This document shows, one piece after another, positions 9,860-19,689 of a stretch of 64,000 nt of DNA. A program made the position numbers and the translations under genes. The stretch's first letter is position 1. Every line of letters starts with the position of its first letter. Origin of the DNA: Polynucleobacter aenigmaticus (lineage in GTDB: Bacteria; Pseudomonadota; Gammaproteobacteria; Burkholderiales; Burkholderiaceae); contig NZ_NGUO01000009.1 of NCBI RefSeq assembly GCF_002206635.1, positions 62,001-126,000 on the forward strand, written 5' to 3'. The notes under the pieces are model-generated. The model ran no database searches, had not been told where the DNA came from, and saw only the letters and a list, made by a program, of their open reading frames with translations.

Positions 9860-10681
9860 ATGGCAACTGTTCTCGTCTTTGATATTGAAACCATTCCGGA
9901 TGTCGCTGGACTGCGGCGCCTCAATAACTATCCAGATGCTTTGTCAGATAGTGAAGTTGCCGCTCAAGCCATGGCAGAGCGTGCCGAGAAAACCGGCAGT
10001 GAATTTCTTCCTCTCTATTTGCAGCGCATTTGCGCTATCTCTTGTGTCATTCGCAGGACGACTAAGGAAGGTGCGCCACAAATCAAAGTGGGTACCTTGG
10101 GCACACGACAAGACGAGGAGAAGGTGTTGATTCAGACCTTCTTTGAACTAGTTGAAAAGTACACACCCCAGTTAGTTTCTTGGAACGGCAGCGGCTTTGA
10201 TTTACCTGTATTGCATTACCGCGCCCTTGCAAACCATGTTCAGGCGCCACGCTATTGGGAGATGGGCGAGAGCCAAGAAAATGATAGCCGTGAGTTCAAG
10301 TGGAACAACTACATCAGTCGTTATCACATGCGCCATTTAGACATGATGGATCTGTTGGCAAAATTTAATGGCAGAGCAAATGCACCATTAGATGGTTTGG
10401 CAAAACTCTGTGGCTTTCCTGGCAAGATGGGAATGGATGGCAGTCAGGTATGGCCGGCTTACCAAGAAGGCAAGATTGATGACATTCGTCGTTATTGCGA
10501 GACCGATGTGGTCAACACCTATCTCATGTATTGCCGTTTTCAATTGATGCGGGGTGGTTTCTCCTTAGAAGAGTACAAAGAGGAAATCATATTTGTAAAA
10601 GCCTATTTAGCAAAAGAATCTCAAGAGCCGCATGGTGCTCAGTGGCAAGAATATCTATTGGGTTTTGCTCCTGATGCGTAG
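9860..10681 (+). CDS. Predicted 3'-5' exonuclease (DnaQ-fold, PolB-exonuclease-like)
   Basis: The 273-residue protein matches the family of predicted 3'-5' exonucleases related to the PolB proofreading domain (Pfam DNA_pol_B_exo2). Exo I is FDIET (D8 and E10), Exo II is SWNGSGFDLPVL (about 107-118), and Exo III is RRYCETDVVNTYLMY (about 211-225). All acidic metal ligands are therefore present, and nuclease activity on single-stranded DNA or RNA is likely. The substrate is unknown. The start ATG lies 23 bp after nlpD, and the 3' end overlaps the chosen rlmD start by 8 bp. It occupies the position where rpoS often lies in related genomes. Confidence 0.83.
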   Translation: MATVLVFDIETIPDVAGLRRLNNYPDALSDSEVAAQAMAERAEKTGSEFLPLYLQRICAISCVIRRTTKEGAPQIKVGTLGTRQDEEKVLIQTFFELVEKYTPQLVSWNGSGFDLPVLHYRALANHVQAPRYWEMGESQENDSREFKWNNYISRYHMRHLDMMDLLAKFNGRANAPLDGLAKLCGFPGKMGMDGSQVWPAYQEGKIDDIRRYCETDVVNTYLMYCRFQLMRGGFSLEEYKEEIIFVKAYLAKESQEPHGAQWQEYLLGFAPDA

Positions 10682-12110
10682 AGGTGAAAAGCCAGTTCAC
10701 ATTGTTGTGACTGAGCCTGTACGAGTTGAATCCCTTGATCTAGATGCACAAGGGATTACTCGCTTAGCCCCTAATGATGAAGAGGCTGCGCAAGGTCAAA
10801 GTGGCAAAGTGGTTTTTATTCAAGGGGCGCTACCTACCGAGCTAGTAACGTACATCGTCACTCGAGATAAAGCCCGCTTCAGCAAAGCTAAAGTTCTCGA
10901 TATTCTCCAGCCTGCTGTATTTAGGGCGGAGCCTAAGTGCAAAGCTTTTGGTATTTGTGGTGGTTGCACTATGCAGCATTTGGATATTCGGGCGCAGGTG
11001 GCAATGAAGCAACGAGTGCTCGAGGACGACTTAAAGCATATTGCTAAAGTGGCACCAGAGGAAATCCTCCGGCCGATGGGTGGGCCCGCGTGGGAGTATC
11101 GTCATCGCGCGCGTCTAAGTGCTGTCAATCGCTCCATTAAAAAAGGTACTGTTCTGATTGGCTTTCACGAAGGTAAGAGTGGCTATGTTGCCGACATGAC
11201 TGCCTGTGAGATTTTGCCGAAGCATGTTTCGGATTTACTTCCAGCGATGCGTAAATTGGTAATGGGTTTATCCATTGTGGATCGCATGCCCCAAATTGAA
11301 ATTGCGGTGGGTGAACCTGAGGATCCGAATTCAGATGATCCAACAAAATCCAAGCCAGTGACTGCATTAGTTTTCCGAAATCTTCTGCCCTTAACGCCGG
11401 CTGACGAGCAACTCCTCAGAGATTTTGCGGATGATCATCAGGTTTGGGTATGGTTGCAGCCTAAAGGTATTGAAACCGTTGCGCCGTTCTACCCATTGAC
11501 CGGCAAGCTTTGCTATCGTCTACCAGAATTTGAGGTGGAGATGCCGTTTAAGCCAGCAGACTTCACCCAAGTGAATCACCTAATGAACCGCGCTTTAGTG
11601 AGTAGGGCCATTCGTTTGCTGGAAGTAAAGCCCACAGATCGCGTACTTGATTTGTTCTGTGGCATTGGTAATTTCACATTACCCTTGGCAAGAAGAGCAG
11701 AAGCTGCCTTGGGTATTGAGGGTTTAGAAAGCTTAACAACCCGCGCCAATGAAAATGCCGCACATAATCAGTTGACAGATAAAGCTAGCTTTATGCAAAG
11801 CAATCTATTTGAAGTGAGTGCCGAGACGGTTGCCTCTTGGGGCAAAGCCGATCGTTGGTTAATGGATCCTCCGCGCGAAGGTGCCATGGCGATCTGCCAG
11901 GCCTTAGCGCAATTACATGATCAACAAAGTGATCTGCCGCCTCAACGAATCGTGTACGTTTCCTGCAATCCAAAAACGCTAGCACGGGATACGGAGATTT
12001 TGTGCCATCAGGCGGGCTATGCCCTCAAGAGTGCCGGGATCGTCAATATGTTCCCTCACACCTCACATGTAGAGTCCATAGCAGTCTTTGAGTTGATCAA
12101 ATCCTTCTAA
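10674..12110 (+). CDS. rlmD: 23S rRNA (uracil-1939-C5)-methyltransferase RlmD
   Basis: RlmD uses SAM to methylate U1939 of 23S rRNA. The 478-residue product begins with a TRAM-like RNA-binding region. A [4Fe-4S] Cys cluster follows in CKAFGICGGC (CX5CX2C), with the fourth Cys probably in MTACEIL. The methylase core shows VLDLFCGIGNFTLPLA (SAM), WLMDPPREGA and the nucleophile loop VYVSCNPKTLARD. An in-frame ATG exists at 10632, but ATG 10674 is preferred because the earlier start would add 14 unrelated residues and overlap the exonuclease gene by 50 bp instead of 8. At about 478 aa it is slightly longer than the E. coli enzyme (433). Confidence 0.93.
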   Translation: MRRGEKPVHIVVTEPVRVESLDLDAQGITRLAPNDEEAAQGQSGKVVFIQGALPTELVTYIVTRDKARFSKAKVLDILQPAVFRAEPKCKAFGICGGCTMQHLDIRAQVAMKQRVLEDDLKHIAKVAPEEILRPMGGPAWEYRHRARLSAVNRSIKKGTVLIGFHEGKSGYVADMTACEILPKHVSDLLPAMRKLVMGLSIVDRMPQIEIAVGEPEDPNSDDPTKSKPVTALVFRNLLPLTPADEQLLRDFADDHQVWVWLQPKGIETVAPFYPLTGKLCYRLPEFEVEMPFKPADFTQVNHLMNRALVSRAIRLLEVKPTDRVLDLFCGIGNFTLPLARRAEAALGIEGLESLTTRANENAAHNQLTDKASFMQSNLFEVSAETVASWGKADRWLMDPPREGAMAICQALAQLHDQQSDLPPQRIVYVSCNPKTLARDTEILCHQAGYALKSAGIVNMFPHTSHVESIAVFELIKSF

Positions 12111-12261
12111 CAATCCATTGACTACTCTTTTATGTACTACTTCGGTGCATAGGGCGTTGATGCGGTGCAATACATCGAAATAGAGCTCTGGTCTAAGAGT
12201 AGATTGAAATTGTGCAGAGGCTTATTGCTGCCAGCGATGGATCTACCAATAGGAGTGCCTT

Positions 12262-12342
12262 ATGAAGACCTCAGATAGCTTTGCAATCCTTTTAATTCTA
12301 TGTAGCCTGTCTTATGCGGTAAGTGTGCTGGTGGCCGATTAA
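12262..12342 (+). CDS. Possible 26-aa single-helix membrane peptide
   Basis: A short frame, ATG 12262 to TAA 12342, encodes 26 residues starting MKTSDSFAILLILC and ending SVLVAD. Nearly all of it after residue 6 is hydrophobic, so it could form one membrane helix. An AGGAGT ribosome site (12251-12256) sits 5 bp before the ATG. The stop codon touches the base of a strong hairpin. The preceding 12111-12261 stretch holds an 8-bp inverted repeat (CTACTCTT 12122-12129, AAGAGTAG 12195-12202) and no other gene. I do not recognise the peptide; expression is inferred from the ribosome site only. Confidence 0.45.
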   Translation: MKTSDSFAILLILCSLSYAVSVLVAD

Positions 12343-12365
12343 AAAAGGCGCCCGCAGGCGCCTTT
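12341..12365 (-). terminator. Intrinsic terminator of the BI-1 family gene
   Basis: A perfect 9-bp stem, AAAGGCGCC (12344-12352) with GGCGCCTTT (12357-12365), closes a CGCA loop. Read on the minus strand the stem runs into six T (complement of A 12341-12346), so it best ends leftward transcription from the BI-1 gene. On the plus strand it could also stop the 26-aa ORF, though only three T follow. Confidence 0.8.
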
Positions 12366-12398
12366 GATGTGAAGCTTAGTGTTGGGATAAACGACTAT

Positions 12399-13100
12399 TT
12401 AGTCTCTATCGCCACCAACAATACCTAGCAAAGCTAGCAAGTTAGTGAAGACGTTATAGACATCTAAGTAGATGGCTAAGGTAGCCATGATGTAGTTGGT
12501 TTCGCCGCCGTTGATGATGCGCTGAACGTCAACCAAGATGAAGGCAGAGAAAATCGCAATTGCCAGCACCATCACAGTCAACATCAGGGCCGGCAACTGC
12601 AACCAGATGTTAGCCAATGAAGCAACGATCAAGAGCAGTACGCCCACCATCAGCCATTTGCCCATGCCAGCAAAATCACTTTTGCTCACAGTCGCAATCG
12701 TTGCCATCACAGCAAAAATTGCACCAGTTCCACCAAAGGCCAGCATGATTAATGTAGCGCCGTTGCTATAACTGTTTAGGGTGTAACCCACTAAACCAGA
12801 CATCATGATGCCCATGAAGAAGGTGAAGCCTAAAAGTAATAGAACGCCAAGACCAGTTTCTTTGTTTTTCTCAATAGCCCAGAAAAAGCCAAATGCGATT
12901 GCCATGAAGACGATGAAACCCAAGAAAGGGCTGCTCGCCATAAAATTAAGACCGAAAGCAACGCCAAGCCATGCGCCAATAACGGTAGGCACCATCGAGA
13001 GTGCCAACAGGGCATAGGTGTTGCGCAGTACACGGTTGCGTACCTGAGGGGTGCTAATCGAGCCAGTTTGCCCAAAGCCGTAAGAGTTAAGATCGCTCAT
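12399..13100 (-). CDS. Bax inhibitor-1/YccA family membrane protein
   Basis: The 233-residue protein is almost all membrane: about seven hydrophobic helices follow a polar 25-residue N-terminus (MSDLNSYGFGQTG). Gly-rich helices and an Asp pair near the C-terminus (YLDVYNVFTNLL then GGDRD) are typical of the BI-1/UPF0005 family, which includes the FtsH-interacting YccA and the calcium-leak channel YetJ. The start is set at 13100 because AGGAGT (complement of 13105-13110) lies 4 bp before this ATG; an upstream frame adds only 12 odd residues. It is transcribed alone. A weak promoter (TTGAAA-N15-TATACT, complement of 13176-13181 and 13155-13160) lies upstream. Actual function in this organism is unknown. 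Confidence 0.88.
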   Translation of the reverse strand: MSDLNSYGFGQTGSISTPQVRNRVLRNTYALLALSMVPTVIGAWLGVAFGLNFMASSPFLGFIVFMAIAFGFFWAIEKNKETGLGVLLLLGFTFFMGIMMSGLVGYTLNSYSNGATLIMLAFGGTGAIFAVMATIATVSKSDFAGMGKWLMVGVLLLIVASLANIWLQLPALMLTVMVLAIAIFSAFILVDVQRIINGGETNYIMATLAIYLDVYNVFTNLLALLGIVGGDRD

Positions 13101-13154
13101 ATTGACTCCTTTTTCATAGTAATTACACGAGCCCACAAGGGGCTGTTACAAGTA

Positions 13155-13181
13155 AGTATAGACAAAATAGGGTAATTTCAA
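13155..13181 (-). promoter_or_regulatory. Weak candidate promoter of the BI-1 family gene
   Basis: On the minus strand TTGAAA (complement of 13176-13181) and TATACT (complement of 13155-13160) are separated by only 15 bp, which is short for sigma70. A transcript would have a leader of about 50 nt. The rest of the 13101-13287 stretch shows only a tiny hairpin (AGGG-TTATG-CCCT near 13220) and no gene. Confidence 0.3.
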
Positions 13182-13287
13182 GCCCTCCATCAAAATATGG
13201 CTAAAAAGACTACAGACTGAAGGGTTATGCCCTGTAAATTCAATAGCTTAGCCTTACTCAGATCAGGGTAAATACGGTCAGCCGATG

Positions 13288-13373
13288 TATAATTTGGGGG
13301 TCGCTGAAATCCTGGCGCGCTGTAGGTGGAAGGGAAGTGATTCTCTAAAAGACCGCTTTTGCGCCATTTCAGC
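13288..13373 (+). promoter_or_regulatory. ndk promoter and structured 5' leader hairpin
   Basis: A perfect TATAAT (13288-13293) without a clear -35 predicts transcription from about 13300. Right at that point begins a long hairpin. GCTGAAAT (13303-13310) pairs with ATTTCAGC (13366-13373), and after a 3-nt bulge GGCGC (13314-13318) pairs with GCGCC (13361-13365). These 13 base pairs enclose about 42 nt that include two purine-rich SD-like tracts. The real ndk ribosome site (GGAG, 13396-13399) lies 22 nt beyond. The hairpin could stabilise the mRNA 5' end or sense a ligand; I do not match it to a known riboswitch. Confidence 0.5.
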
Positions 13374-13405
13374 CTAAATCTTTAAAATCACTATTGGAGT
13401 TTTAC

Positions 13406-13831
13406 ATGGCTATTGAACGCACCCTTTCTATTATCAAACCTGATGCTGTAGCAAAAAACGTTATCGGCAAGATCTATGACCGTTTTGAATCTGCTGGTTT
13501 GAAGATTGTTGCGTCCAGAATGGCGCATTTGTCACAAGCTGAAGCTGAGCAGTTTTATGCTGTTCACGCTGCGCGTCCTTTCTTCAAAGACTTGGTGAGC
13601 TTCATGATTTCCGGTCCTGTCATGATTCAGGTATTAGAAGGCGAAGGCGCTATTGCTAAGAACCGCGACTTGATGGGTGCTACCGATCCTAAGAAGGCTG
13701 ATGCTGGCACTATCCGTGCTGACTTCGCTGACAGCATTGATGCAAATGCAGTTCATGGTTCCGACGCTCCTGAAACGGCTGCTGCAGAAGTTGCATTCTT
13801 CTTCGCCGGCATGAACGTGTTCAATCGTTAA
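13406..13831 (+). CDS. ndk: Nucleoside diphosphate kinase
   Basis: Ndk moves the terminal phosphate from ATP to other nucleoside diphosphates through a phospho-histidine. The product is 141 aa, exactly the usual bacterial length. The catalytic His117 lies in [12 protein letters not shown], and the N-terminal [12 protein letters not shown] and [16 protein letters not shown] segments are standard. The start is ATG 13406, 6 bp after GGAG; a TTG at 13394 would add four residues and destroy the ribosome site. It opens the long rightward housekeeping run and is followed 46 bp later by rlmN. Confidence 0.97.
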   Translation: MAIERTLSIIKPDAVAKNVIGKIYDRFESAGLKIVASRMAHLSQAEAEQFYAVHAARPFFKDLVSFMISGPVMIQVLEGEGAIAKNRDLMGATDPKKADAGTIRADFADSIDANAVHGSDAPETAAAEVAFFFAGMNVFNR

Positions 13832-13877
13832 TCAACGATTGATAACGAACAACCTATTTAATACATAAGTAGGCGCA

Positions 13878-15125
13878 TTGACCTCCCCGCGCGTAAATCT
13901 CCTAGATTTTGATGCTGACCAAATGGCAGCATATGTCGCGGGGTTGAGTGAAAAGCCCTTTCGGGCAAAGCAACTCATGCAGTGGATACACCAACGTGGT
14001 GTATCTGACATCAACGACATGAGTGACTTAGCAAAAAGCTTTCGAGCAACGCTGCTCGATAAAGCGGAAGTCCTATCTCTCCCAGTGATTAAGGACGAGC
14101 ACGCAGCAGACGGCACACGTAAGTGGTTGCTTGATGTTGGCGCTGGTAATGCTGTGGAGTCGGTATTTATTCCTGAAGATGATCGTGGCACTCTGTGCAT
14201 TTCCTCTCAGGCTGGTTGCGCAGTTAACTGCCGTTTTTGCTCCACAGGGCATCAAGGCTTTTCACGCAACCTCACCGCCGGTGAAATCATTGGCCAATTG
14301 TGGTTTGCGGAACATTTGCTGCGCAACGATCCGAATGCGATTCGTCGCATTGAAGCATATCCAACGCCAGGCTGGGAGCATACCGGTCGCGTGATTTCGA
14401 ATGTCGTCTTAATGGGCATGGGTGAGCCATTACTCAACTATGACAATGTAGTAACTGCTCTGCGCTTAATGCTAGACGATAGGGCTTATGGTTTATCGCG
14501 TCGTCGCGTCACTGTATCTACTTCTGGTGTAGTGCCCATGATTGATCGCTTGGCACAAGATTGCCCAGTGGCCCTAGCCGTCTCCTTGCATGCACCAAAC
14601 GATAAGTTACGTGATCAGCTAGTCCCCTTGAATCTGAAATACCCCCTAAGAGAATTACTGGCTGCTTGCGAACGCTATTTACCATTCGCCCCAAGGGATT
14701 TTTTAACATTTGAATACTGCATGCTCGATGGTGTGAATGACTCTGATGTTCAGGCAAAAGAATTGGTGCGCTTATTGGCCAACATTAAGTGCAAGATCAA
14801 CCTCATCCCATTTAATCCATTCCCTGAGTCTGGGTTGAAGCGCTCATCAGCGCAACGGATTCACGCGTTTGCGAGCATTCTGTTGGATGCTGGCATGGTC
14901 GCCACTGTACGTAAAACTCGTGGCGATGATATCGCTGCAGCCTGCGGACAATTGGCAGGTGATGTGGTGGATCGCACCCGAGTGCGTGAGCGCGCAGTCC
15001 ATGACAATCAAATCAAGATGGATCAAGATGACCAAGCAAAAGACCTTGAACTTGATGATGACGAAGAAGAGCAAGAGTATCAGCCTGAGCGTCCAGTGCA
15101 ATGGCTCAAAAGATTAGACGACTGA
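13878..15125 (+). CDS. rlmN: Dual-specificity RNA methyltransferase RlmN (radical SAM)
   Basis: RlmN methylates C2 of A2503 in 23S rRNA and A37 of some tRNAs. The radical-SAM cluster motif CX3CX2C is C114, C118 and C121 (CAVNCRFC). The C-terminal Cys of [15 protein letters not shown] is the methyl-carrying partner. The start is TTG at 13878 with a weak AGG site; the first residues ([16 protein letters not shown]) fit the family's N-terminal domain. The last 45 residues are an Asp/Glu-rich tail (residues about 375-410) not needed for the fold. Often pilF and rodZ lie between rlmN and ispG in betaproteobacteria; here ispG follows after 18 bp. Confidence 0.95.
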   Translation: MTSPRVNLLDFDADQMAAYVAGLSEKPFRAKQLMQWIHQRGVSDINDMSDLAKSFRATLLDKAEVLSLPVIKDEHAADGTRKWLLDVGAGNAVESVFIPEDDRGTLCISSQAGCAVNCRFCSTGHQGFSRNLTAGEIIGQLWFAEHLLRNDPNAIRRIEAYPTPGWEHTGRVISNVVLMGMGEPLLNYDNVVTALRLMLDDRAYGLSRRRVTVSTSGVVPMIDRLAQDCPVALAVSLHAPNDKLRDQLVPLNLKYPLRELLAACERYLPFAPRDFLTFEYCMLDGVNDSDVQAKELVRLLANIKCKINLIPFNPFPESGLKRSSAQRIHAFASILLDAGMVATVRKTRGDDIAAACGQLAGDVVDRTRVRERAVHDNQIKMDQDDQAKDLELDDDEEEQEYQPERPVQWLKRLDD

Positions 15126-15143
15126 TTTAGTAAAACAAATCTA

Positions 15144-16412
15144 ATGAGTAATTCATCTAACAATCTTCCGCAGTTACCCTTAGGCCCCGCGCCTAAGCGC
15201 GCAACGCGTCAGGCAACTGTCGCCTGGAAGACCAACATCATTACGATTGGTGGTGATGCGCCTGTTCGCGTTCAATCTATGACGAATACGGATACTGCTG
15301 ATGCGCTTGGGACTGCTATTCAGGTTAAAGAGCTGGCCCGTGCCGGATCAGAAATGGTTCGTATTACGGTAGATACACCAGCTGCTGCTGCGGCAGTGCC
15401 CTATATTCGTGAGCAGCTAGATAAGATGGATGTCTTGGTGCCCTTGATTGGCGACTTTCATTACAACGGTCACACCTTACTCAATGACTACCCAGAATGT
15501 GCAAAGGCTTTATCGAAGTACCGCATTAATCCAGGTAATGTAGGTAAGGGCGCTAAGCGCGATTCGCAATTTGCACAAATGATTGAAGCCGCTTGTAAGT
15601 ATGACAAGCCCATTCGGATTGGTGTGAACTGGGGCAGCTTAGATCAAGACTTACTCGCGAGCGTCATGGATAGCAATGCTGCCTTACCAACCCCCAAGAC
15701 TGCGCAAGAAGTCATGATTGAAGCGTTGATTCAGTCGGCATTGCAGTCTGCTGAGAAAGCAGTGGAGTTGGGCATGAACCCCAATCAAATTTTGCTATCT
15801 TGCAAAGTTAGTAATGTGCAAGATTTGGTGGCTGTCTATCGCGATCTCTCGCGTCGTTCAGATTACCCATTGCATTTAGGTTTGACTGAGGCGGGAATGG
15901 GTAGCAAAGGCATTGTGTCCTCAACAGCAGCAATGGGTATTTTGTTGCAAGAGGGCATTGGTGACACCATTCGAGTTTCTTTGACTCCTGATCCTGGTGC
16001 GCCACGCGAGAACGAAATTATTGTTGCGCAAGAAATTTTGCAAACTATGGGGTTACGCAATTTCACACCCATGGTGATTGCTTGTCCAGGTTGCGGTAGA
16101 ACGACTAGCACCACCTTCCAGGAATTGGCTGCCAATATTCAGTCTTACCTGCGCCAACAAATGCCAGTGTGGAAGAAAACCCATCCGGGCGTTGAGGCTA
16201 TGAACGTTGCGGTGATGGGTTGCATTGTCAATGGGCCGGGCGAGAGTAAGCACGCTAATATTGGTATCTCATTGCCTGGTACTGGAGAAACTCCTGCTGC
16301 ACCAGTGTTTGTTGATGGAGTAAAAGTAAAAACTTTGCGTGGTGAGAATATTGCCCAAGAGTTTCAGGTGATAGTGGATGAGTATGTGAAGCAGAATTAC
16401 GCATCGAAGTAG
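15144..16412 (+). CDS. ispG: 4-hydroxy-3-methylbut-2-en-1-yl diphosphate synthase IspG
   Basis: IspG carries out the penultimate step of the non-mevalonate isoprenoid pathway, reducing methylerythritol cyclodiphosphate with a [4Fe-4S] cluster. The cluster ligands are visible in [10 protein letters not shown] and in [10 protein letters not shown] about 35 residues later. The N-terminal TIM barrel carries [11 protein letters not shown]. The 422-residue length is normal for the two-domain proteobacterial enzyme. The ATG at 15144 has only a poor ribosome site in the 18-bp gap after rlmN. The gap to hisS (16413-16486) is very A-rich but holds no gene. Confidence 0.96.
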   Translation: MSNSSNNLPQLPLGPAPKRATRQATVAWKTNIITIGGDAPVRVQSMTNTDTADALGTAIQVKELARAGSEMVRITVDTPAAAAAVPYIREQLDKMDVLVPLIGDFHYNGHTLLNDYPECAKALSKYRINPGNVGKGAKRDSQFAQMIEAACKYDKPIRIGVNWGSLDQDLLASVMDSNAALPTPKTAQEVMIEALIQSALQSAEKAVELGMNPNQILLSCKVSNVQDLVAVYRDLSRRSDYPLHLGLTEAGMGSKGIVSSTAAMGILLQEGIGDTIRVSLTPDPGAPRENEIIVAQEILQTMGLRNFTPMVIACPGCGRTTSTTFQELAANIQSYLRQQMPVWKKTHPGVEAMNVAVMGCIVNGPGESKHANIGISLPGTGETPAAPVFVDGVKVKTLRGENIAQEFQVIVDEYVKQNYASK

Positions 16413-16486
16413 TGGATATATAAAAGCAAGAAGTAAAAGCAACACTTAAAAACAAGAACAATAAAACTACACTACAAGCACACATC

Positions 16487-17815
16487 ATGACTGACCAGGT
16501 AAACCCAGCTAAAGCCCAAAAGATCCAAAAGATTAATGGCGTTCGCGGCATGAATGATCTCTTGCCAGCAGATGCTGCACAGTGGACCCATCTGGAGCAC
16601 GTCTTGCGCGATCTCACTTGTGCTTATGGTTATGAGTTCTTGCGTACTCCGATTGTGGAAGCAACTGCAGTATTCCAGCGCGGTATTGGTGAAGTAACTG
16701 ATATTGTTGAAAAAGAAATGTATTCCTTTGAAGATCGCCTCAATGGCGAGCAGCTCACATTACGCCCAGAAGGCACCGCTGCACTAGTGCGCTCTGTGAT
16801 TGAAAACAATTTGCTGTACGAAGGGCCAAAGCGTCTTTGGTATACCGGCCCCATGTTCCGCCATGAACGTCCACAGCGTGGTCGCTATCGCCAGTTCCAT
16901 CAATTTGGTATTGAGGCACTCGGTTTTGCTGGTCCCGATATCGATGCTGAAATCATTTTGATGGGTCAGCGTCTCTGGGACGAGCTCGGCCTTCAAGGTG
17001 TGCGCTTAGAGATTAATTCTTTAGGGCAGTCTAATGAGCGCTCGGAGCATCGCGCAGCCTTAGTAACTTATTTTGAGAAAAATAAAGAGCAGTTGGATGA
17101 GGATTCACAGCGTCGCTTGTTGACTAATCCATTGCGGATTCTGGATTCTAAAAATCCAGCGATGCAAGACCTGATTGAAGGTGCGCCAAAGTTATTGGAT
17201 TTCTTAGGTGAGGAGTCTTTAAAGCATTTTGAGGGGGTACAGGCCCTACTTAAGGCTAATAACATTCCTTGCAAGATCAACCCCCGCTTAGTTCGTGGCT
17301 TGGATTATTACAACTTAACTGTATTTGAATGGATTACCGACGAATTGGGTGCCCAGGGCACGATTGCTGGTGGCGGACGTTATGACCCACTCATCGAGCG
17401 TATGGGCGGTAAAGCTGCCCCAGCCTGCGGTTGGGCAATGGGGATGGAGCGCGTCTTGGAGTTAATGAAGGTTTCTGGCTCTTTGCCAGAGCCACATGCT
17501 CAATGCGATGCCTTTGTGATTCATCAGGGCGGTGAAACCTTGACTGCAGCCATGATTATTGCTGAGCGCCTCCGCAGTGCGGGAATCGATGTCATCCTGT
17601 TTTGCCCTCCTGATGGCCAAACGGCTAGCTTTAAGTCCCAGATGAAGAAGGCTGATGCCAGCGGGGCGGCCTATGCCATCATTATTGGGCCGGACGAATT
17701 AGTCAAGAATGAGGCTCAATTCAAGGATTTGCGAAGCAGTGGCGAGCAGAGGGCAGTAGCGCTCGATAGCGTTGTAGAAGCAGTAATTGATGCCATAGTG
17801 GGCGCCACCGAATAG
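16487..17815 (+). CDS. hisS: Histidyl-tRNA synthetase
   Basis: HisRS is a class II synthetase that charges tRNA-His. Motif 2 appears as [19 protein letters not shown]. The His-specific signatures [15 protein letters not shown] and [14 protein letters not shown] follow, then a C-terminal anticodon-binding domain (about 340-440). Length is 442 aa. The N-terminus [14 protein letters not shown] is the family's start, confirming ATG 16487. Its paralogue hisZ lies 7 kb downstream in the same run; HisS keeps the catalytic motifs, while HisZ is shorter and lacks the anticodon domain. Confidence 0.97.
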   Translation: MTDQVNPAKAQKIQKINGVRGMNDLLPADAAQWTHLEHVLRDLTCAYGYEFLRTPIVEATAVFQRGIGEVTDIVEKEMYSFEDRLNGEQLTLRPEGTAALVRSVIENNLLYEGPKRLWYTGPMFRHERPQRGRYRQFHQFGIEALGFAGPDIDAEIILMGQRLWDELGLQGVRLEINSLGQSNERSEHRAALVTYFEKNKEQLDEDSQRRLLTNPLRILDSKNPAMQDLIEGAPKLLDFLGEESLKHFEGVQALLKANNIPCKINPRLVRGLDYYNLTVFEWITDELGAQGTIAGGGRYDPLIERMGGKAAPACGWAMGMERVLELMKVSGSLPEPHAQCDAFVIHQGGETLTAAMIIAERLRSAGIDVILFCPPDGQTASFKSQMKKADASGAAYAIIIGPDELVKNEAQFKDLRSSGEQRAVALDSVVEAVIDAIVGATE

Positions 17816-17875
17816 AATTACCTGATTGATTATTAAAGTCGTATTTAAATACCGTATTTATTAGCTTGGATTGAC

Positions 17876-18535
17876 ATGCCTTTAGACCTAGAAGAACAAG
17901 AACAATTAGATCAACTTAAAGCATTCTGGCAAAAATATCGCAACCTCATCACTGGCGTGGTGACTGCAGCTTTATTTGCTTATGCAGCTTATAGTGGCTA
18001 TCAATGGTGGCGCACCAGCCAAGCTGCAATAGCTTCCCAGTTGTACGAGACAATGGTGGTCGCGATTAACAAGGGCGACAAGGATCAGACCTTGCGCGCT
18101 GCCGACGACTTGCAAAAGCAGTTTTCGGGTACGCCCTATGCAGCAATGTCCAGCCTGGTTGCGGCGAAGATTGCCTCAGATGCAGGCGATTCAGCCAAGG
18201 CAATGGACTACTTGCGTTGGGCTGCTAAGAATTCATCTGATCAAGGGTATTTGGCATTGGCCAAATTACGCTTGACAGCGCAATTGATTGAGCAAGGCTC
18301 TGAAAAAGATTTCGCAGAAGCCGATACCATCCTTAAGGAAAAGTCGGTCGCTGGCTTTGAGGCCCTCTGGCTGGAACGTCGCGGCGATTGGTATTTAGCT
18401 CAAAAGAATATCGCTGAAGCTCGTAAGAGTTATGAGGCTGCTTGGGTACAGTTAAATCAAGCAAAAGAATTCCCTGAGGAGGCGCGTCGTCTCCTAAAGG
18501 TTAAATTGGATGCCGTCGGAGGAGTAGCTCAGTAA
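17876..18535 (+). CDS. yfgM: YfgM-like TPR membrane protein (SecYEG-associated)
   Basis: The 219-residue protein has a short cytoplasmic start (MPLDLEEQEQLDQLKAFWQ), one membrane helix (about 23-42) and a periplasmic helical domain with TPR-like repeats (65-210). This is the layout of YfgM, which in E. coli binds PpiD and SecYEG and hands on exported proteins. Its position between hisS and bamB is the conserved one. The stop overlaps the bamB start by one base, so translation is likely coupled. Confidence 0.87.
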   Translation: MPLDLEEQEQLDQLKAFWQKYRNLITGVVTAALFAYAAYSGYQWWRTSQAAIASQLYETMVVAINKGDKDQTLRAADDLQKQFSGTPYAAMSSLVAAKIASDAGDSAKAMDYLRWAAKNSSDQGYLALAKLRLTAQLIEQGSEKDFAEADTILKEKSVAGFEALWLERRGDWYLAQKNIAEARKSYEAAWVQLNQAKEFPEEARRLLKVKLDAVGGVAQ

Positions 18536-19689
18536 TGATGGATTACAAACGTGTAGCAAAGCTCGCAAGCACAGCCCTCATATTGGGTTCTGTGGTGGTG
18601 GCCTTAGCGGCCTGTTCTGGTGGCTCACGTGTTCGCAAGCCCGCCGAGCTCGTCCCAGTCAGCAATCAATTTGACTTGGCTCCCGTTTGGTCAACTAGCG
18701 TTGGCTCGTCTGAGTCATTTAACTTCCATCCGGCAGTGGCAGGCGATGCAGTTTATGCAGCATCCCATCGTGGCAATCTAGTCAAAATTGACATGATGAC
18801 GGGCAATAAAGTATGGGAAGCATCTGTTCCAGATCGCCTCTCAATTGGCCCTGGATCTGATGGACGCACCACGGCGGTTGTGACTACTAAAGGTACGGTC
18901 TATGCCTATGACGATACCGGTAAGCCCATCTGGAATGTCAGTGTTGGTAGCGAAGTGTTATCTGAGCCAGTAGTTGCTGGTGGTGTAGTAATCATTCGTG
19001 CATTGGACAACCGCTTTATTGGTTTTGATGCACAAACTGGCGCACGTAAATGGACCTATCAACGCCAACAATCTGCACTCTCTTTGCGTGTAGGTTACGG
19101 TATGCTGGCGATTGGTAATGAGGTAATTGTTACTGGTTTTTCTGGTGGACGATTCGGCATGATTGCGATTGCCAATGGTGGTCTCGTATGGGAAACGCCG
19201 GTGTCCTTTCCTAAAGGTTTTTCTGAAATTGAGCGTTTGAATGATGTCACCGCAAAGCCAAGTATGGAAGGCGAGATTATTTGCGCTGTTTCTTATCAAG
19301 GTCGCGTTGGTTGTGGTCAAGCGCGTACAGGCAATTTATTGTGGTTCAAGGATTACTCAAGCTATACCGGTACAGCCCAAAGCCCTGATTTAGTTTTCTC
19401 ATCCAATGAAAGATCCTATGTCACTGCTTTTGCGTTGAAGGATGGCACACAAGTTTGGGAAAATACTCAGCTGGCATTTAGAGATGTTGGTGAGCCCATG
19501 GCAGTTGGCAAGGTATTACTAGTTGGTGATGCGCAGGGTTATGTGCATGCACTTTCACAAGCGAATGGTGAAATGCTGGCACGCATTCGTCATGACAGTA
19601 GTCCAATCACAGCCGCACCGATTGCGGTGAATGGCCTCATCTTGGTTCAATCTCAAGGTGGCAAACTAGCGGCGTACAGTCCAAAATGA
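18535..19689 (+). CDS. bamB: Outer-membrane protein assembly factor BamB
   Basis: BamB is the lipoprotein beta-propeller of the BAM complex that inserts outer-membrane proteins. The 384-aa product has a signal peptide with lipobox LAAC (Cys27). Repeating PQQ-like blades follow, with Trp-Glu/Gly-Asn patterns such as [19 protein letters not shown] and [13 protein letters not shown]. Either of two adjacent ATG codons (18535, 18538) may start it; the first overlaps yfgM by one base. The end overlaps der by four bases (ATGA), completing a coupled yfgM-bamB-der unit. Confidence 0.94.
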   Translation: MMDYKRVAKLASTALILGSVVVALAACSGGSRVRKPAELVPVSNQFDLAPVWSTSVGSSESFNFHPAVAGDAVYAASHRGNLVKIDMMTGNKVWEASVPDRLSIGPGSDGRTTAVVTTKGTVYAYDDTGKPIWNVSVGSEVLSEPVVAGGVVIIRALDNRFIGFDAQTGARKWTYQRQQSALSLRVGYGMLAIGNEVIVTGFSGGRFGMIAIANGGLVWETPVSFPKGFSEIERLNDVTAKPSMEGEIICAVSYQGRVGCGQARTGNLLWFKDYSSYTGTAQSPDLVFSSNERSYVTAFALKDGTQVWENTQLAFRDVGEPMAVGKVLLVGDAQGYVHALSQANGEMLARIRHDSSPITAAPIAVNGLILVQSQGGKLAAYSPK

